From positions 1 through 7,702 of the forward strand of contig JAHBAQ020000082.1 in assembly GCA_018500045.2 (NCBI GenBank): DNA of 7,702 nucleotides. The letters are read 5' to 3'. Positions 1-7,250 of this stretch are shown here, piece after piece (the stretch's first letter is position 1; the number at the start of each line of letters is the position of its first letter). A program made the translations under genes and the position numbers. Below the pieces are notes generated by a model. The model made no database searches, had not been told where the DNA came from, and saw nothing but the letters and a program-made list of their open reading frames with translations. The stretch comes from Candidatus Shapirobacteria bacterium. Its GTDB lineage: Bacteria > Patescibacteriota > Microgenomatia > UBA12405.

Positions 1-62
1 GGAAGATTGCGATTTTCATTTGCTTATTGATTCTATCTTTATTTAAAATATTATTTATTTGT
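1..62 (+). other. Left edge: open upstream of the hydrolase gene, gene boundary unresolved
   Basis: The hydrolase reading frame stays open from base 3, so a start outside the window cannot be excluded, and a TTG at 27 is a possible start. The two other forward frames close at 28-30 (TGA) and 44-46 (TAA), and either could be the tail of a preceding gene; each leaves too few residues to identify. I see no convincing promoter or ribosome binding site here. Confidence 0.3.
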
Positions 63-2594
63 ATGGGAAGATTATTACGATTGATCTGGTTTTTTTGTTT
101 ATTTGTATTATTGTTTACTTCAAAGGTTTTTGCAATTGAATATTTTATTGACGATTTCAATTCTAGAGATGAATCTGTTTGGAGTTATTTTTGCAACTAT
201 TTTAATTCAAGTAGGTGTAGTTCCAGTTCACCTAATATTGTTTACGTTGATAGTAATATTACTTTAAATTCGCATACTGCTGATTTCCCTGTAGTTTTAT
301 CTAGTAATGTTTTATTCCCAGATGTTGGAGATTTTGCTGTAAAAATCAAGTTTCGTTATCCAACGGTGACTAGTAGAGGTGTTGGTTTAGGTGTAGGTTT
401 TACTGGTCCTGCCCCATATAATAAGTTGTTTTCTCAGTTTGGTATTTGGAATGATACTACTATGGATGGCTTCAGGTTTTATTATAACGATTTTGGGGAT
501 AATACTACTCAGGGTTTTTGTTCTAATTTTACCAATTCGACTAGTGATACTTTTGGTAGACGTACTGTTACTAATATTGAGTTGTCGAATTCTTTTTGGC
601 ATTTATTTGAAATATATAAGATTGGTAGCACATATTCTATTTATATTGATAGGAATTTGAATACTAGTCCTGTTTTTAGTACCGATATAAAAAATAATTG
701 TGTTCCGAAGTTTATTTGGTTTGGTAATTTTATGGAGGATGGTGGTGGTGATTGGACTAGTTTATCGTTGGATAAAATTGAGCTGTCTAATGAAACTGGA
801 TTGTTTCCGATACCAACTGAAATGCCTGAGCCGACATTAATGCCAACACAAATGCCGACGATGGTCCCTACCTTAACTCCGACATCAATTCCAACACTAA
901 TACCAACCCAAATACCGACACCGACGCCTATTGAAAGAAAAAAGAAAATTTTTATACTTCCGGGTCTTGGGGCGAGTTGGAATTCTAGAGCAATTGTTTA
1001 CGGGCAAAGCGTTAGTAATAGTGATTGGAAAATGACACCTTTAGTAAATAGTTACGATGGTTTAATTGAATTAATGGAAAAGAATAATCTGGAAAGAGAT
1101 AAAGATTATTTTGTATGGAATTACGATTGGAGAAAAAGTGTTGCTGATATAAAAAATGATTTTAATACTTATTTAGCTGGTAAAAATTTGTCTGATAGTG
1201 ATGAAATCTATCTTGTTGGTCATAGCTTGGGTGGTGTGGTGGCCAGATTGTGGGCACAAGATAATAGTGATAATGGAAATATTAAAAAGATAATTACTTT
1301 AGGGTCGCCTAATTTAGGATCTTTGGATGCTTATTCGGTTTGGAATGGTGGAAAAGTATTAAAGAATAATGGTTTGTCGTCGGTGATTTTTAATATTATT
1401 TTGGGGTTGCAAAATAAGGGTTTTATTTTGACTGATTTAAATAAAATTAGAACTTATGCTCCGGTAGTAAAAAATTTATTGCCAGTATTTAATTATGCAA
1501 CTAAGAGTAAGAAAATGCTTGGATGGAGAGAAATGGAAAGTTATAATGATTTTTTAAAAAACCAGAATGACAATTTATATAGAGTTATCGATAAGTTTAT
1601 TCCTATTACAGGTGTAGGTTTTTCGACACCAAGTATCGTAAGTTTAACCAATAGATCGTTTATTTCTAAATCGCTTGGATTGTGGCCTGATGGAGAAATT
1701 AGTGATTATTTTGTTTCTGTAGGTGATGAAACCGTTTTGAAAAAGAGTTCGACTATGAATCTGTCTGATGTTTTGGAAATTAATTCAAAACATAGTGAGT
1801 TGCCGACAAAATCTATTGAAACGGTAGCATCTGAGATTGGTTTAGAAAGTAAGGATATTAGTTTTAGTTATGTCGATAATTATTCTGATGGGTTTGTGGT
1901 TTTTGTTGGCTCTCCAGTAAATTCATTTTTAAAATGCGGAAGCGATATTTATCAGGAAAATGATGGTTTTATAGTGGTAAAAAATAAAGTTTATAATGAT
2001 TGCGATTTATATTTACTTCCTGTTGATAATGGAACTGTTCATATTGTATTAGGGAATATAACCGATAATAAATGGAACTATTTTGAAAATGATGTAACGT
2101 TGGGTAATCCAAAAAAAATAAAAATTGATTATAAAAAAGCGGAGGTACAAATTGATGCCAGTAATAGACAAGTTTTAAGAGATCAGATAAAAAGTGATTT
2201 GGTTAAATTAAGATTGGATAAGGCGATTAAGTTTTTGGATAAAAATGATTTAGGAAAAGTCGCCTGGTATGTTTTTGAATATAGAGAAAAAAATGATGAA
2301 CAAATAATCAGCCAGAAGATTTTGGACAATTTGTTTGTTCTAGGGTCAATTATTAGTCCAGATAAAATCAAGGGGAACTATAAATGGTTAGATTTGTATA
2401 CTGATTTAATTAAAAATACTCTTGAGCTAAAATCAAAGAGAAAAAACATTTCTTGGGGGTCTTCTATTGCTTTGATGCGGTTGGAAAATATGGAAGATAA
2501 AGTTAGTGAGATGATGAAGAATAAAAAATATCCTGATTATTCACTGGTCGTGGTTTTGGCTGTGGGATATGGTAATGAAGCGGTGAAAATGTGA
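63..2594 (+). CDS. Exported LamG-like / LCAT-like alpha/beta hydrolase (putative lipase or acyltransferase)
   Basis: From the ATG at 63 the product has 843 residues. Residues 1-24 form a classic signal peptide: MGRLLR, a hydrophobic core, then a V-F-A end, so cleavage is likely after Ala24. Residues 25-245 look like a beta-rich concanavalin A/LamG-type jelly roll beginning with a D-D-F motif. Residues 249-289 are a Pro/Thr linker. Residues 295-580 form an alpha/beta hydrolase: oxyanion-type ILPGLGAS (298-305), YDWR (354-357, typical of the LCAT family), nucleophile elbow GHSLGG with Ser388, then Asp555 in GDETV and His577 as the likely triad. Residues after about 598 are a small beta region followed by a helical tail, unassigned. 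The mature protein has six Cys (44, 52, 153, 213, 625, 647), none in the hydrolase core, which fits disulfides outside the cytoplasm. Known for the family: ester hydrolysis or acyl transfer on lipids. The substrate is not known. A TTG at 27 or an upstream start is possible, but the ATG gives the better signal peptide. Confidence 0.85.
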   Translation: MGRLLRLIWFFCLFVLLFTSKVFAIEYFIDDFNSRDESVWSYFCNYFNSSRCSSSSPNIVYVDSNITLNSHTADFPVVLSSNVLFPDVGDFAVKIKFRYPTVTSRGVGLGVGFTGPAPYNKLFSQFGIWNDTTMDGFRFYYNDFGDNTTQGFCSNFTNSTSDTFGRRTVTNIELSNSFWHLFEIYKIGSTYSIYIDRNLNTSPVFSTDIKNNCVPKFIWFGNFMEDGGGDWTSLSLDKIELSNETGLFPIPTEMPEPTLMPTQMPTMVPTLTPTSIPTLIPTQIPTPTPIERKKKIFILPGLGASWNSRAIVYGQSVSNSDWKMTPLVNSYDGLIELMEKNNLERDKDYFVWNYDWRKSVADIKNDFNTYLAGKNLSDSDEIYLVGHSLGGVVARLWAQDNSDNGNIKKIITLGSPNLGSLDAYSVWNGGKVLKNNGLSSVIFNIILGLQNKGFILTDLNKIRTYAPVVKNLLPVFNYATKSKKMLGWREMESYNDFLKNQNDNLYRVIDKFIPITGVGFSTPSIVSLTNRSFISKSLGLWPDGEISDYFVSVGDETVLKKSSTMNLSDVLEINSKHSELPTKSIETVASEIGLESKDISFSYVDNYSDGFVVFVGSPVNSFLKCGSDIYQENDGFIVVKNKVYNDCDLYLLPVDNGTVHIVLGNITDNKWNYFENDVTLGNPKKIKIDYKKAEVQIDASNRQVLRDQIKSDLVKLRLDKAIKFLDKNDLGKVAWYVFEYREKNDEQIISQKILDNLFVLGSIISPDKIKGNYKWLDLYTDLIKNTLELKSKRKNISWGSSIALMRLENMEDKVSEMMKNKKYPDYSLVVVLAVGYGNEAVKM
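831..926 (+). repeat. Degenerate 12-bp tandem repeat encoding eight P-T-x-x units
   Basis: Eight consecutive 12-base units, each starting CCN-ACN, encode PTLM, PTQM, PTMV, PTLT, PTSI, PTLI, PTQI and PTPT (residues 257-288 of the hydrolase). The third and fourth codons of each unit vary, so the repeat is kept at protein level more than at DNA level. Such Pro/Thr strings are usual as extended linkers between exported domains; here it separates the jelly roll from the hydrolase. Unit number could vary between strains. Confidence 0.75.
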
Positions 2595-2611
2595 GATTTT
2601 ATTCTTTAATC

Positions 2612-4492
2612 CTATGGTTGTAATTTTGGTTGAGGGATTGGTAGGCTATTAAAATCAAAAAACATTTTGTAAATTAAATGATTGAAATTAAAATTTTTTG
2701 GGATATGTGAGCATTTGGTTGGTGAATTAATACTATCTTCTAATATTTTTTTGAATTCATCATTATTGCACCGGATGGCAGCACTGATGATTCGGCTTTG
2801 TGTTTCTGGGGTAAAACCAAAGAGTGATTTCCGATTGATTGTGTCTTTTGCATTGTCAATTTTTTGGATTAGTTGTTGCATTTTTCGATTGGCAGTTTCC
2901 GGATAAAAACAGGCAAAAATTATGGCAGCTTCTTGAAAATATGTTTCTAAAGTTTTATTTCCTTGATAAGCTGAAATTAGCTCTTGATATGTTTTTTCGG
3001 TGGTGGTTAGATAAGTTTCTGTATCCTGATCTTTTTGAAGGATGGCAAATCTAAGAAAATTGTCTCCGGTTTGTTTTAAAAAGAGTTGTACGGATGAGTG
3101 TTTTTGATCTTCTTTATTCTGATGATTTTCATCGTTATTTTTGGGTGTTTCTTGATATTGTTTTTTGAGTGAATTAAATAATTCAGTGTTGGTACGGAGA
3201 TGGTGTTCGACGTTTGGTCCATATCGAAGGAAATAATAAAAAAGTAAATTTAGATTTCCATTTATGAAAGGATTATCTTTGTTTGTAGTAATTAAATCAG
3301 CAAAACTTCTTGAATTTTCGGAAATGAATTTTTCAGCGTTATACATTTCCCGAAAGACAATGATTTTAATCATATCGTTATTTTCAAAGAAAGGATTTTT
3401 GCCAAATCGATATCGTTTTGTTTGGATTGATGCCATAATTCGATCGCATTGTCGTAACATTGGCTCATAATTTAAAGGGAAAAGCGCTGCGTAGGCTTTA
3501 ATTGTTTGGGAGTCGAAAAAAGAGTAACTTTTATTTTTTTCTTGGCTTTCATTGCAACTTTCAACTAATTTTCTTAAATTTGATTCAGCTCTAGTTTGAT
3601 AGCGGGATAAAAAATACTCCAATACCCAGTCGGTAAAAAAATTTTTATTAGGAAACATATTTCTTAATTCGGCAAATGTGTATAGATGATTAGTTTCTAG
3701 ACTTGTTTCTTCAGTTGGAGTGGTTGAAGGTGTAGTGCTGGTGTTTCTGGATATTATTTCTGGTTCAGTTATTTGGGTGATTTTTGTTTCAGGCTGGTCG
3801 ATTAGATAAATAAAGCAGGTTCTTTGGGGGGCACGAGTCGGTGTTTCTATGGATGGTTTTTGAGGTGGAGTTGATGGATCTGGTTTTTCGATATCACAAG
3901 TTGGTGGTTTTGTTTGATTGTCAGGGGTTTTTTGGGATTGTAATTCAAGTTCGATTGCTTGGCTGATATTTTGCGGATTTTGTTTGATGACATCTTCTAT
4001 ATCTCTTAATGATAAGTCGTGACGATATTTACAGTGAATATCAAACAAAACCTCAAATCGATCTGAGGCTATAAGATGAGGTGAACTAATTATTAGTCTT
4101 AACAAATCACTATCGTTGCTTCCGGTGTGTTTGAAACTTTTTATTGATTTTCTTGAAAAAACTAGATAACTTTCAATTAAATCAGCTCTTGGAATATTTT
4201 GGATTTCGGGATTGGAGTGAGCAATTTCGAGACAGATTCCAAGTCCTTTACAAAACGCGGTGTAAAAATATGATTCATTTGGCTCAATGTCAATGACGGA
4301 TTTATGTGCCAGTTCCATTTGTGACATATATTCTTCTGAGGAAGATATTATTTGAAGACCAACACTGGAAATTTGAGGGTGAGGATTAAAATATGGGGAA
4401 TTGGGGTTCTGACGAATCAAATCCGTAATATGGGTTAACTCTTTCTCTCGAGATTTTGTCGGGCGGAGACCTGCTTTCTCCTGTTCTTGCAT
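2612..4492 (-). CDS. Hypothetical 626-residue soluble protein, no recognised family
   Basis: I do not recognise this protein. It has no signal peptide or membrane segment and is rich in Asn, Gln, Ser, Lys and Glu. Residues 1-185 look mostly helical. Residues about 186-265 are a low-complexity Pro/Thr/Ser/Glu linker. Residues 268-600 look like a second helical part, interrupted by a polar stretch at 446-467. The C-terminus ends in a Pro-rich tail (LPIPQPKLQP). Short hydrophobic helices alternating with polar loops resemble a helical-repeat scaffold, but I cannot name a repeat type. The ATG is preceded by AAGG at a short spacing, a fair ribosome binding site that supports this start. The gene begins 50 bp downstream of ispG on the same strand, so cotranscription is likely. 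It converges on the hydrolase gene with 17 bp between the stops. A complete frame of this length without stops supports a real gene. Confidence 0.7.
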   Translation of the reverse strand: MQEQEKAGLRPTKSREKELTHITDLIRQNPNSPYFNPHPQISSVGLQIISSSEEYMSQMELAHKSVIDIEPNESYFYTAFCKGLGICLEIAHSNPEIQNIPRADLIESYLVFSRKSIKSFKHTGSNDSDLLRLIISSPHLIASDRFEVLFDIHCKYRHDLSLRDIEDVIKQNPQNISQAIELELQSQKTPDNQTKPPTCDIEKPDPSTPPQKPSIETPTRAPQRTCFIYLIDQPETKITQITEPEIISRNTSTTPSTTPTEETSLETNHLYTFAELRNMFPNKNFFTDWVLEYFLSRYQTRAESNLRKLVESCNESQEKNKSYSFFDSQTIKAYAALFPLNYEPMLRQCDRIMASIQTKRYRFGKNPFFENNDMIKIIVFREMYNAEKFISENSRSFADLITTNKDNPFINGNLNLLFYYFLRYGPNVEHHLRTNTELFNSLKKQYQETPKNNDENHQNKEDQKHSSVQLFLKQTGDNFLRFAILQKDQDTETYLTTTEKTYQELISAYQGNKTLETYFQEAAIIFACFYPETANRKMQQLIQKIDNAKDTINRKSLFGFTPETQSRIISAAIRCNNDEFKKILEDSINSPTKCSHIPKNFNFNHLIYKMFFDFNSLPIPQPKLQP

Positions 4493-4542
4493 TTGCCTTA
4501 TTTTATCAGAAAATTTTTTCTAGTGTATTAGAAAGTTGTTCT

Positions 4543-5583
4543 TTAGAGTTTGTTGATTTCAGAAAGGAGTCGAGAAAGAATTTGGTCTTCTGGAATGGTG
4601 CAAATAATTTGATCTTTTTTGAAAATGACTCCTTGGTGGTGACCACCAGCAACGCCAATATCGGCTTCTTTGGCTTCGCCGGGTCCATTGACGACACAAC
4701 CCATAACAGCAACAGTAATAGGTTTGTCTACAGACAAGAGGGCTTTTTCAACTTTGTTAGCTAATCCAATTAAATCAATTTCGGTACGACCACAAGTAGG
4801 ACAGGAAATTAAATTAACTCCCCTATTTCGAAGTTTGAGTGATTTTAAAATTTCCCAACCAACACGGACTTCTTCGATTGGATCGCCGGTTAAAGAGACA
4901 CGAATGGTATCACCTAAGCCTTCAAAAAGCATAATGCCTAAGCCGACGGAACTTTTGACGGTGCCAATGTTTAAAGTACCAGCTTCGGTAATACCGAGGT
5001 GTAAAGGGTAATCAACTTTTTGAGATAAAAGACGATAAGCTTCAACAGTTCGTTGAATATCGGAAGCTTTCATAGAAATAACGATATTATGAAAGTTTAA
5101 TTTTTCTAAAATTTGGATATGTTTGAGAGCACTTTCGACCATAGCTTGGGCAGTGCGACCATACTTTGCCTCGGCTTCTTTTTCGAGAGATCCGGTATTA
5201 ATACCGATACGGATAGGGATATTTTTATCTTTACAAGCATCGACAACTTTTTTAACATTTTCATCAGAACCGATATTGCCGGGATTAATTCTGACTTTAT
5301 CAACGCCGTTTTTGATTGATTCTAAGGCTAATTTATAGTCAAAGTGAATATCGGCTACTAGAGGAATATGAATATTTTTTTTAATATCCTTGATAGCTTT
5401 GGCAGCAGCCATATCAGGAACAGCGACACGGATGATTTCGCAACCAGCATTTTCCAGATCTAAAATTTGTTTAATGGTGGCAGCAGAATCACGTGTGTCA
5501 GTGTTACACATTGATTGAACTAGTATGGGATTTCCTCCGCCAATTTTGAGATTACCAATTTGAACTGTACGAGTTTGTTTCAT
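4543..5583 (-). CDS. ispG: 4-hydroxy-3-methylbut-2-en-1-yl diphosphate synthase IspG (GcpE)
   Basis: IspG carries out the sixth, penultimate step of the MEP isoprenoid pathway: reductive ring opening of 2-C-methyl-D-erythritol 2,4-cyclodiphosphate to HMBPP, in the cytoplasm, using a [4Fe-4S] cluster. The 346 residues match the short bacterial form. The N-terminal TIM barrel starts with VQIGNLKIGGGNPILVQSM (7-25) and contains VADIHFDYKLAL (76-87) and KVRINPGNIG (96-105). The C-terminal Fe-S domain carries CPTCGRTEIDL with Cys261 and Cys264, and MGCVVNGPGEAKEADIG with Cys296. These are the three cluster cysteines; Glu303 is the fourth ligand or catalytic Glu. No key residue is missing. The ATG at 5583 has no Shine-Dalgarno motif. 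The gene starts 35 bp after tRNA-Val on the same strand with no terminator between, so it is probably transcribed with the tRNA. Confidence 0.97.
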   Translation of the reverse strand: MKQTRTVQIGNLKIGGGNPILVQSMCNTDTRDSAATIKQILDLENAGCEIIRVAVPDMAAAKAIKDIKKNIHIPLVADIHFDYKLALESIKNGVDKVRINPGNIGSDENVKKVVDACKDKNIPIRIGINTGSLEKEAEAKYGRTAQAMVESALKHIQILEKLNFHNIVISMKASDIQRTVEAYRLLSQKVDYPLHLGITEAGTLNIGTVKSSVGLGIMLFEGLGDTIRVSLTGDPIEEVRVGWEILKSLKLRNRGVNLISCPTCGRTEIDLIGLANKVEKALLSVDKPITVAVMGCVVNGPGEAKEADIGVAGGHHQGVIFKKDQIICTIPEDQILSRLLSEINKL

Positions 5584-5618
5584 AATTTATTAGTCGTGGT
5601 ATTTGGAAATTACCTTTG

Positions 5619-5691
5619 TGGTCGCTACAGGACTCGGACCTGTGACAACTACAATGTGAATGTAGTGCTCTACCAACTGAGCTAAGCGACC
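5619..5691 (-). tRNA. tRNA-Val (anticodon CAC)
   Basis: A complete 73-nt cloverleaf on the minus strand. The acceptor stem GGTCGCT/AGCGACC is fully paired, the D arm is GCTC-AGTTGGTA-GAGC, and the anticodon arm is CTACA-TTCACAT-TGTAG. The variable loop is TTGTC, the T arm is ACAGG-TCCGAGT-CCTGT, and the discriminator is A at 5619. The anticodon CAC (5656-5658) reads the valine codon GUG. The 3' CCA is not encoded: the bases after the discriminator are CAAA, so it must be added by CCA-adding enzyme after 3' processing. T-loop position 55 is C (base 5637) where nearly all tRNAs have T. All stems are perfect, so this is not an obvious pseudogene. Confidence 0.96.
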
Positions 5692-5720
5692 GTGAATTTT
5701 TAAATTCCTAGTATTTTGTA

Positions 5721-5749
5721 ATTATATCAGCTAGAATTTGAAGTATGAA
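5721..5749 (-). promoter_or_regulatory. Sigma70-type promoter for tRNA-Val (and probably ispG)
   Basis: On the minus strand a perfect -10 box TATAAT (5721-5726) follows a -35-like TTCATA (5744-5749, four of six consensus bases) at the ideal 17-bp spacing. Transcription would start near 5712-5715, about 20 bases before the tRNA 5' end, leaving a short leader for RNase P to remove. The -35 box covers the lepB ATG (5745-5747), so the promoter and the divergent coding start share DNA. This is inferred from sequence only; A+T-rich DNA produces such boxes by chance, but position and spacing are good. Confidence 0.5.
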
Positions 5750-6335
5750 ATCTAACTATAAATATCAGAGAGGGTTTGCTTTGGGAAAGTTTTTTCTTGA
5801 ATTTATCCAATCAATAGTTTTAGCTTTATCGGTTTTTGTGTTGTTCTATTTATTTGTAGCTCAACCCAATGAAGTTAAGGGAAGTTCAATGTTTCCTACT
5901 TTTAAAAATGGTGAATATTTGTTGACAGAGAAGATTAGTTATCAATTTAATAATCCACAAAGGGGTGATGTGGTTATATTTAAGGCACCTCCAAGTGAGC
6001 CGTGTGCTGAAGATGAATGTGAATATATAAAAAGAGTCATAGGTTTGCCGGGCGATAGAGTAATGGTAAAAGAAGGAGATGTTTTTGTTAATGGAGAGAT
6101 GATAGATCAATCATTTTTACCGGAAAAAGTTTATACATCAGAGGGAGAATATATGGCCGAGGGCGAGGAGAAAGAAGTCCCTGAAGGCGAATATTTGTGT
6201 TTTGGTGATAATCGACCAAATTCTAGGGATGGACGAGAGTTTGGTCCGATTAATAGAGATTTGATAATAGGTAAGGCGTTTTTAAGATATTGGCCTATTG
6301 GTTCAATTGGGTTGATTCCAAAAGTAAATTTTTAG
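5745..6335 (+). CDS. lepB: Signal peptidase I
   Basis: This membrane-bound Ser/Lys protease removes signal peptides from Sec- and Tat-exported proteins at the outer face of the cytoplasmic membrane. The 196-residue protein has one N-terminal membrane segment (about 19-40). Family boxes follow in order: GSSMFPT with catalytic Ser48, RGDVVIFK (73-80), YIKRVIGLPGD with the general base Lys96, and GDNRPNSRDGREFGPI (154-169). The length is like small Gram-positive-type enzymes. An acidic stretch (EGEYMAEGEEKEVPEGEY, 133-150) precedes the last box. The ATG is preceded by GAAG only one base away, too close for a normal Shine-Dalgarno site, and 53 bp separate the start from the tRNA. The stop codon overlaps that of parB by convergence. 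The exported hydrolase of this window is a plausible substrate. Confidence 0.97.
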   Translation: MKSNYKYQRGFALGKFFLEFIQSIVLALSVFVLFYLFVAQPNEVKGSSMFPTFKNGEYLLTEKISYQFNNPQRGDVVIFKAPPSEPCAEDECEYIKRVIGLPGDRVMVKEGDVFVNGEMIDQSFLPEKVYTSEGEYMAEGEEKEVPEGEYLCFGDNRPNSRDGREFGPINRDLIIGKAFLRYWPIGSIGLIPKVNF

Positions 6336-7186
6336 TCTTGATCTTTAGGGTTGGTTAATTCTTTATGACAGATTTGTTTGTAGAGATTTTTTAAGTTTTG
6401 AAATCGATCATCGATTGGTCCTTTAAATTGGAAAGTGACTTGGGTAACAACATTGGTTTGGGTAATCTTGACATTAGTGGTTTTATCATTAAAAAACCCC
6501 TTAAAATCGGTACTAATATTGTCGAGACGTGATTTGAGAAATTGGGGAATATTTTCTTTAGTAATTGGGACACTCCCCTCTTCAATTTTTTTCTTCATAC
6601 GGCGAGCGATATCTTCGGCTCGTCTGACGGAGGCTTTTTCTTTAAGAATAATTTTGTAGGCTTCGATGGTTAGACGAGTATCTCCGATACTAGAGAGAGC
6701 TCTGGCGTGGCCTTCTGAAATAAGCCCAGATAATAGGCCGTCTTTAAGAGCGTCTGGTAAAGTTAATAACTTTAAACAATTAATGACATAAGGAACACTT
6801 TTGCTGACTTTTTTGGCAATTTGATGATTATCGAATTGAAATTCATCTTTGAGTCGAAGAAAAGCTTTGGCTCGTTCGATTGGATTTAAATCTTTTCGTT
6901 GAACATTTTCAACAATAGCCATTTCTAGCATTTGTTGGGGATTAGTTTCCTTAACGATCGCTGGGACGTATTCGAGTTTTAATATTCTGGCGGACCGCCA
7001 ACGGCGTTCACCAGCGATGATTTGATATCCAGCTGGGGTTTTGGCGACAATAAGTGGTTCTAAAATACCGTGTTCACGAATAGACTCGACTAATTCAGAA
7101 ACTGATTCCGGAGAGATAATACCTCGCGGTTGGAGTGGATTTGGTTCTAATTGGTTGGTAGGAATTTGAGTAACCTGCTTCATCAT
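6332..7186 (-). CDS. parB: ParB/Spo0J-family chromosome partitioning protein
   Basis: ParB is a CTP-dependent DNA clamp that loads at parS sites, spreads along nearby DNA and works with the ATPase ParA to segregate the origin region. The 284 residues follow the family layout. The N-terminal CTP-binding domain has NPLQPR (16-21), GILEPLIV (40-47), GERRWRSA (59-66) and ENVQRKDLNPIE (93-104). The central helix-turn-helix region spans about 116-145, followed by SEGHARAL (158-164 core). A short C-terminal dimerisation region ends near 284. All nucleotide-binding boxes are present. Two consecutive ATG codons (7181-7186) could start it; neither has a Shine-Dalgarno motif. It lies 64 bp downstream of rpmA on the same strand. 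No parA is present in the window, and I found no convincing parS. Confidence 0.95.
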   Translation of the reverse strand: MMKQVTQIPTNQLEPNPLQPRGIISPESVSELVESIREHGILEPLIVAKTPAGYQIIAGERRWRSARILKLEYVPAIVKETNPQQMLEMAIVENVQRKDLNPIERAKAFLRLKDEFQFDNHQIAKKVSKSVPYVINCLKLLTLPDALKDGLLSGLISEGHARALSSIGDTRLTIEAYKIILKEKASVRRAEDIARRMKKKIEEGSVPITKENIPQFLKSRLDNISTDFKGFFNDKTTNVKITQTNVVTQVTFQFKGPIDDRFQNLKNLYKQICHKELTNPKDQD

Positions 7187-7250
7187 AAAATAAGGTTACT
7201 ATGAAAATTATCGTGAAAAAAGGAGACAAAAGTGTGTCAAAAGAAATCAA

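Noticed and set aside
387..660. Overlapping frames of 71-73 codons on both strands inside the hydrolase gene
   Set aside because: They lie within a well-supported long gene, have no recognisable motifs, and show compositions expected of shadow frames.
2592..2609. Possible TGA readthrough (alternative code 25) at the hydrolase stop
   Set aside because: Readthrough would add only six residues before TAA, no gene here has an in-frame TGA, and Trp and Gly use their normal codons.
4517..4534. Inverted repeat TTTCTA-6 nt-TAGAAA between ispG and the orphan gene
   Set aside because: The stem is six A+T-rich pairs with no T-run after it on the minus strand, so it is not a credible terminator.
4456..5338. 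Several 60-113 codon frames on the plus strand and a second minus frame over ispG
   Set aside because: All overlap ispG, whose identity is certain from its cluster cysteines and barrel motifs; they are shadows of its coding sequence.
5484..5499. CACGTG core inside ispG resembling a parS site
   Set aside because: The flanks do not form the parS palindrome (TGTTTCACGTGAAACA); only about 11 of 16 bases fit, and the bases serve ispG coding.
7207..7240. Possible parB promoter on the minus strand: TTGACA (7235-7240) and GATAAT (7207-7212)
   Set aside because: The spacer is 22 bp, well beyond the usual 16-18, and no -10-like box sits at the proper distance from the perfect -35.
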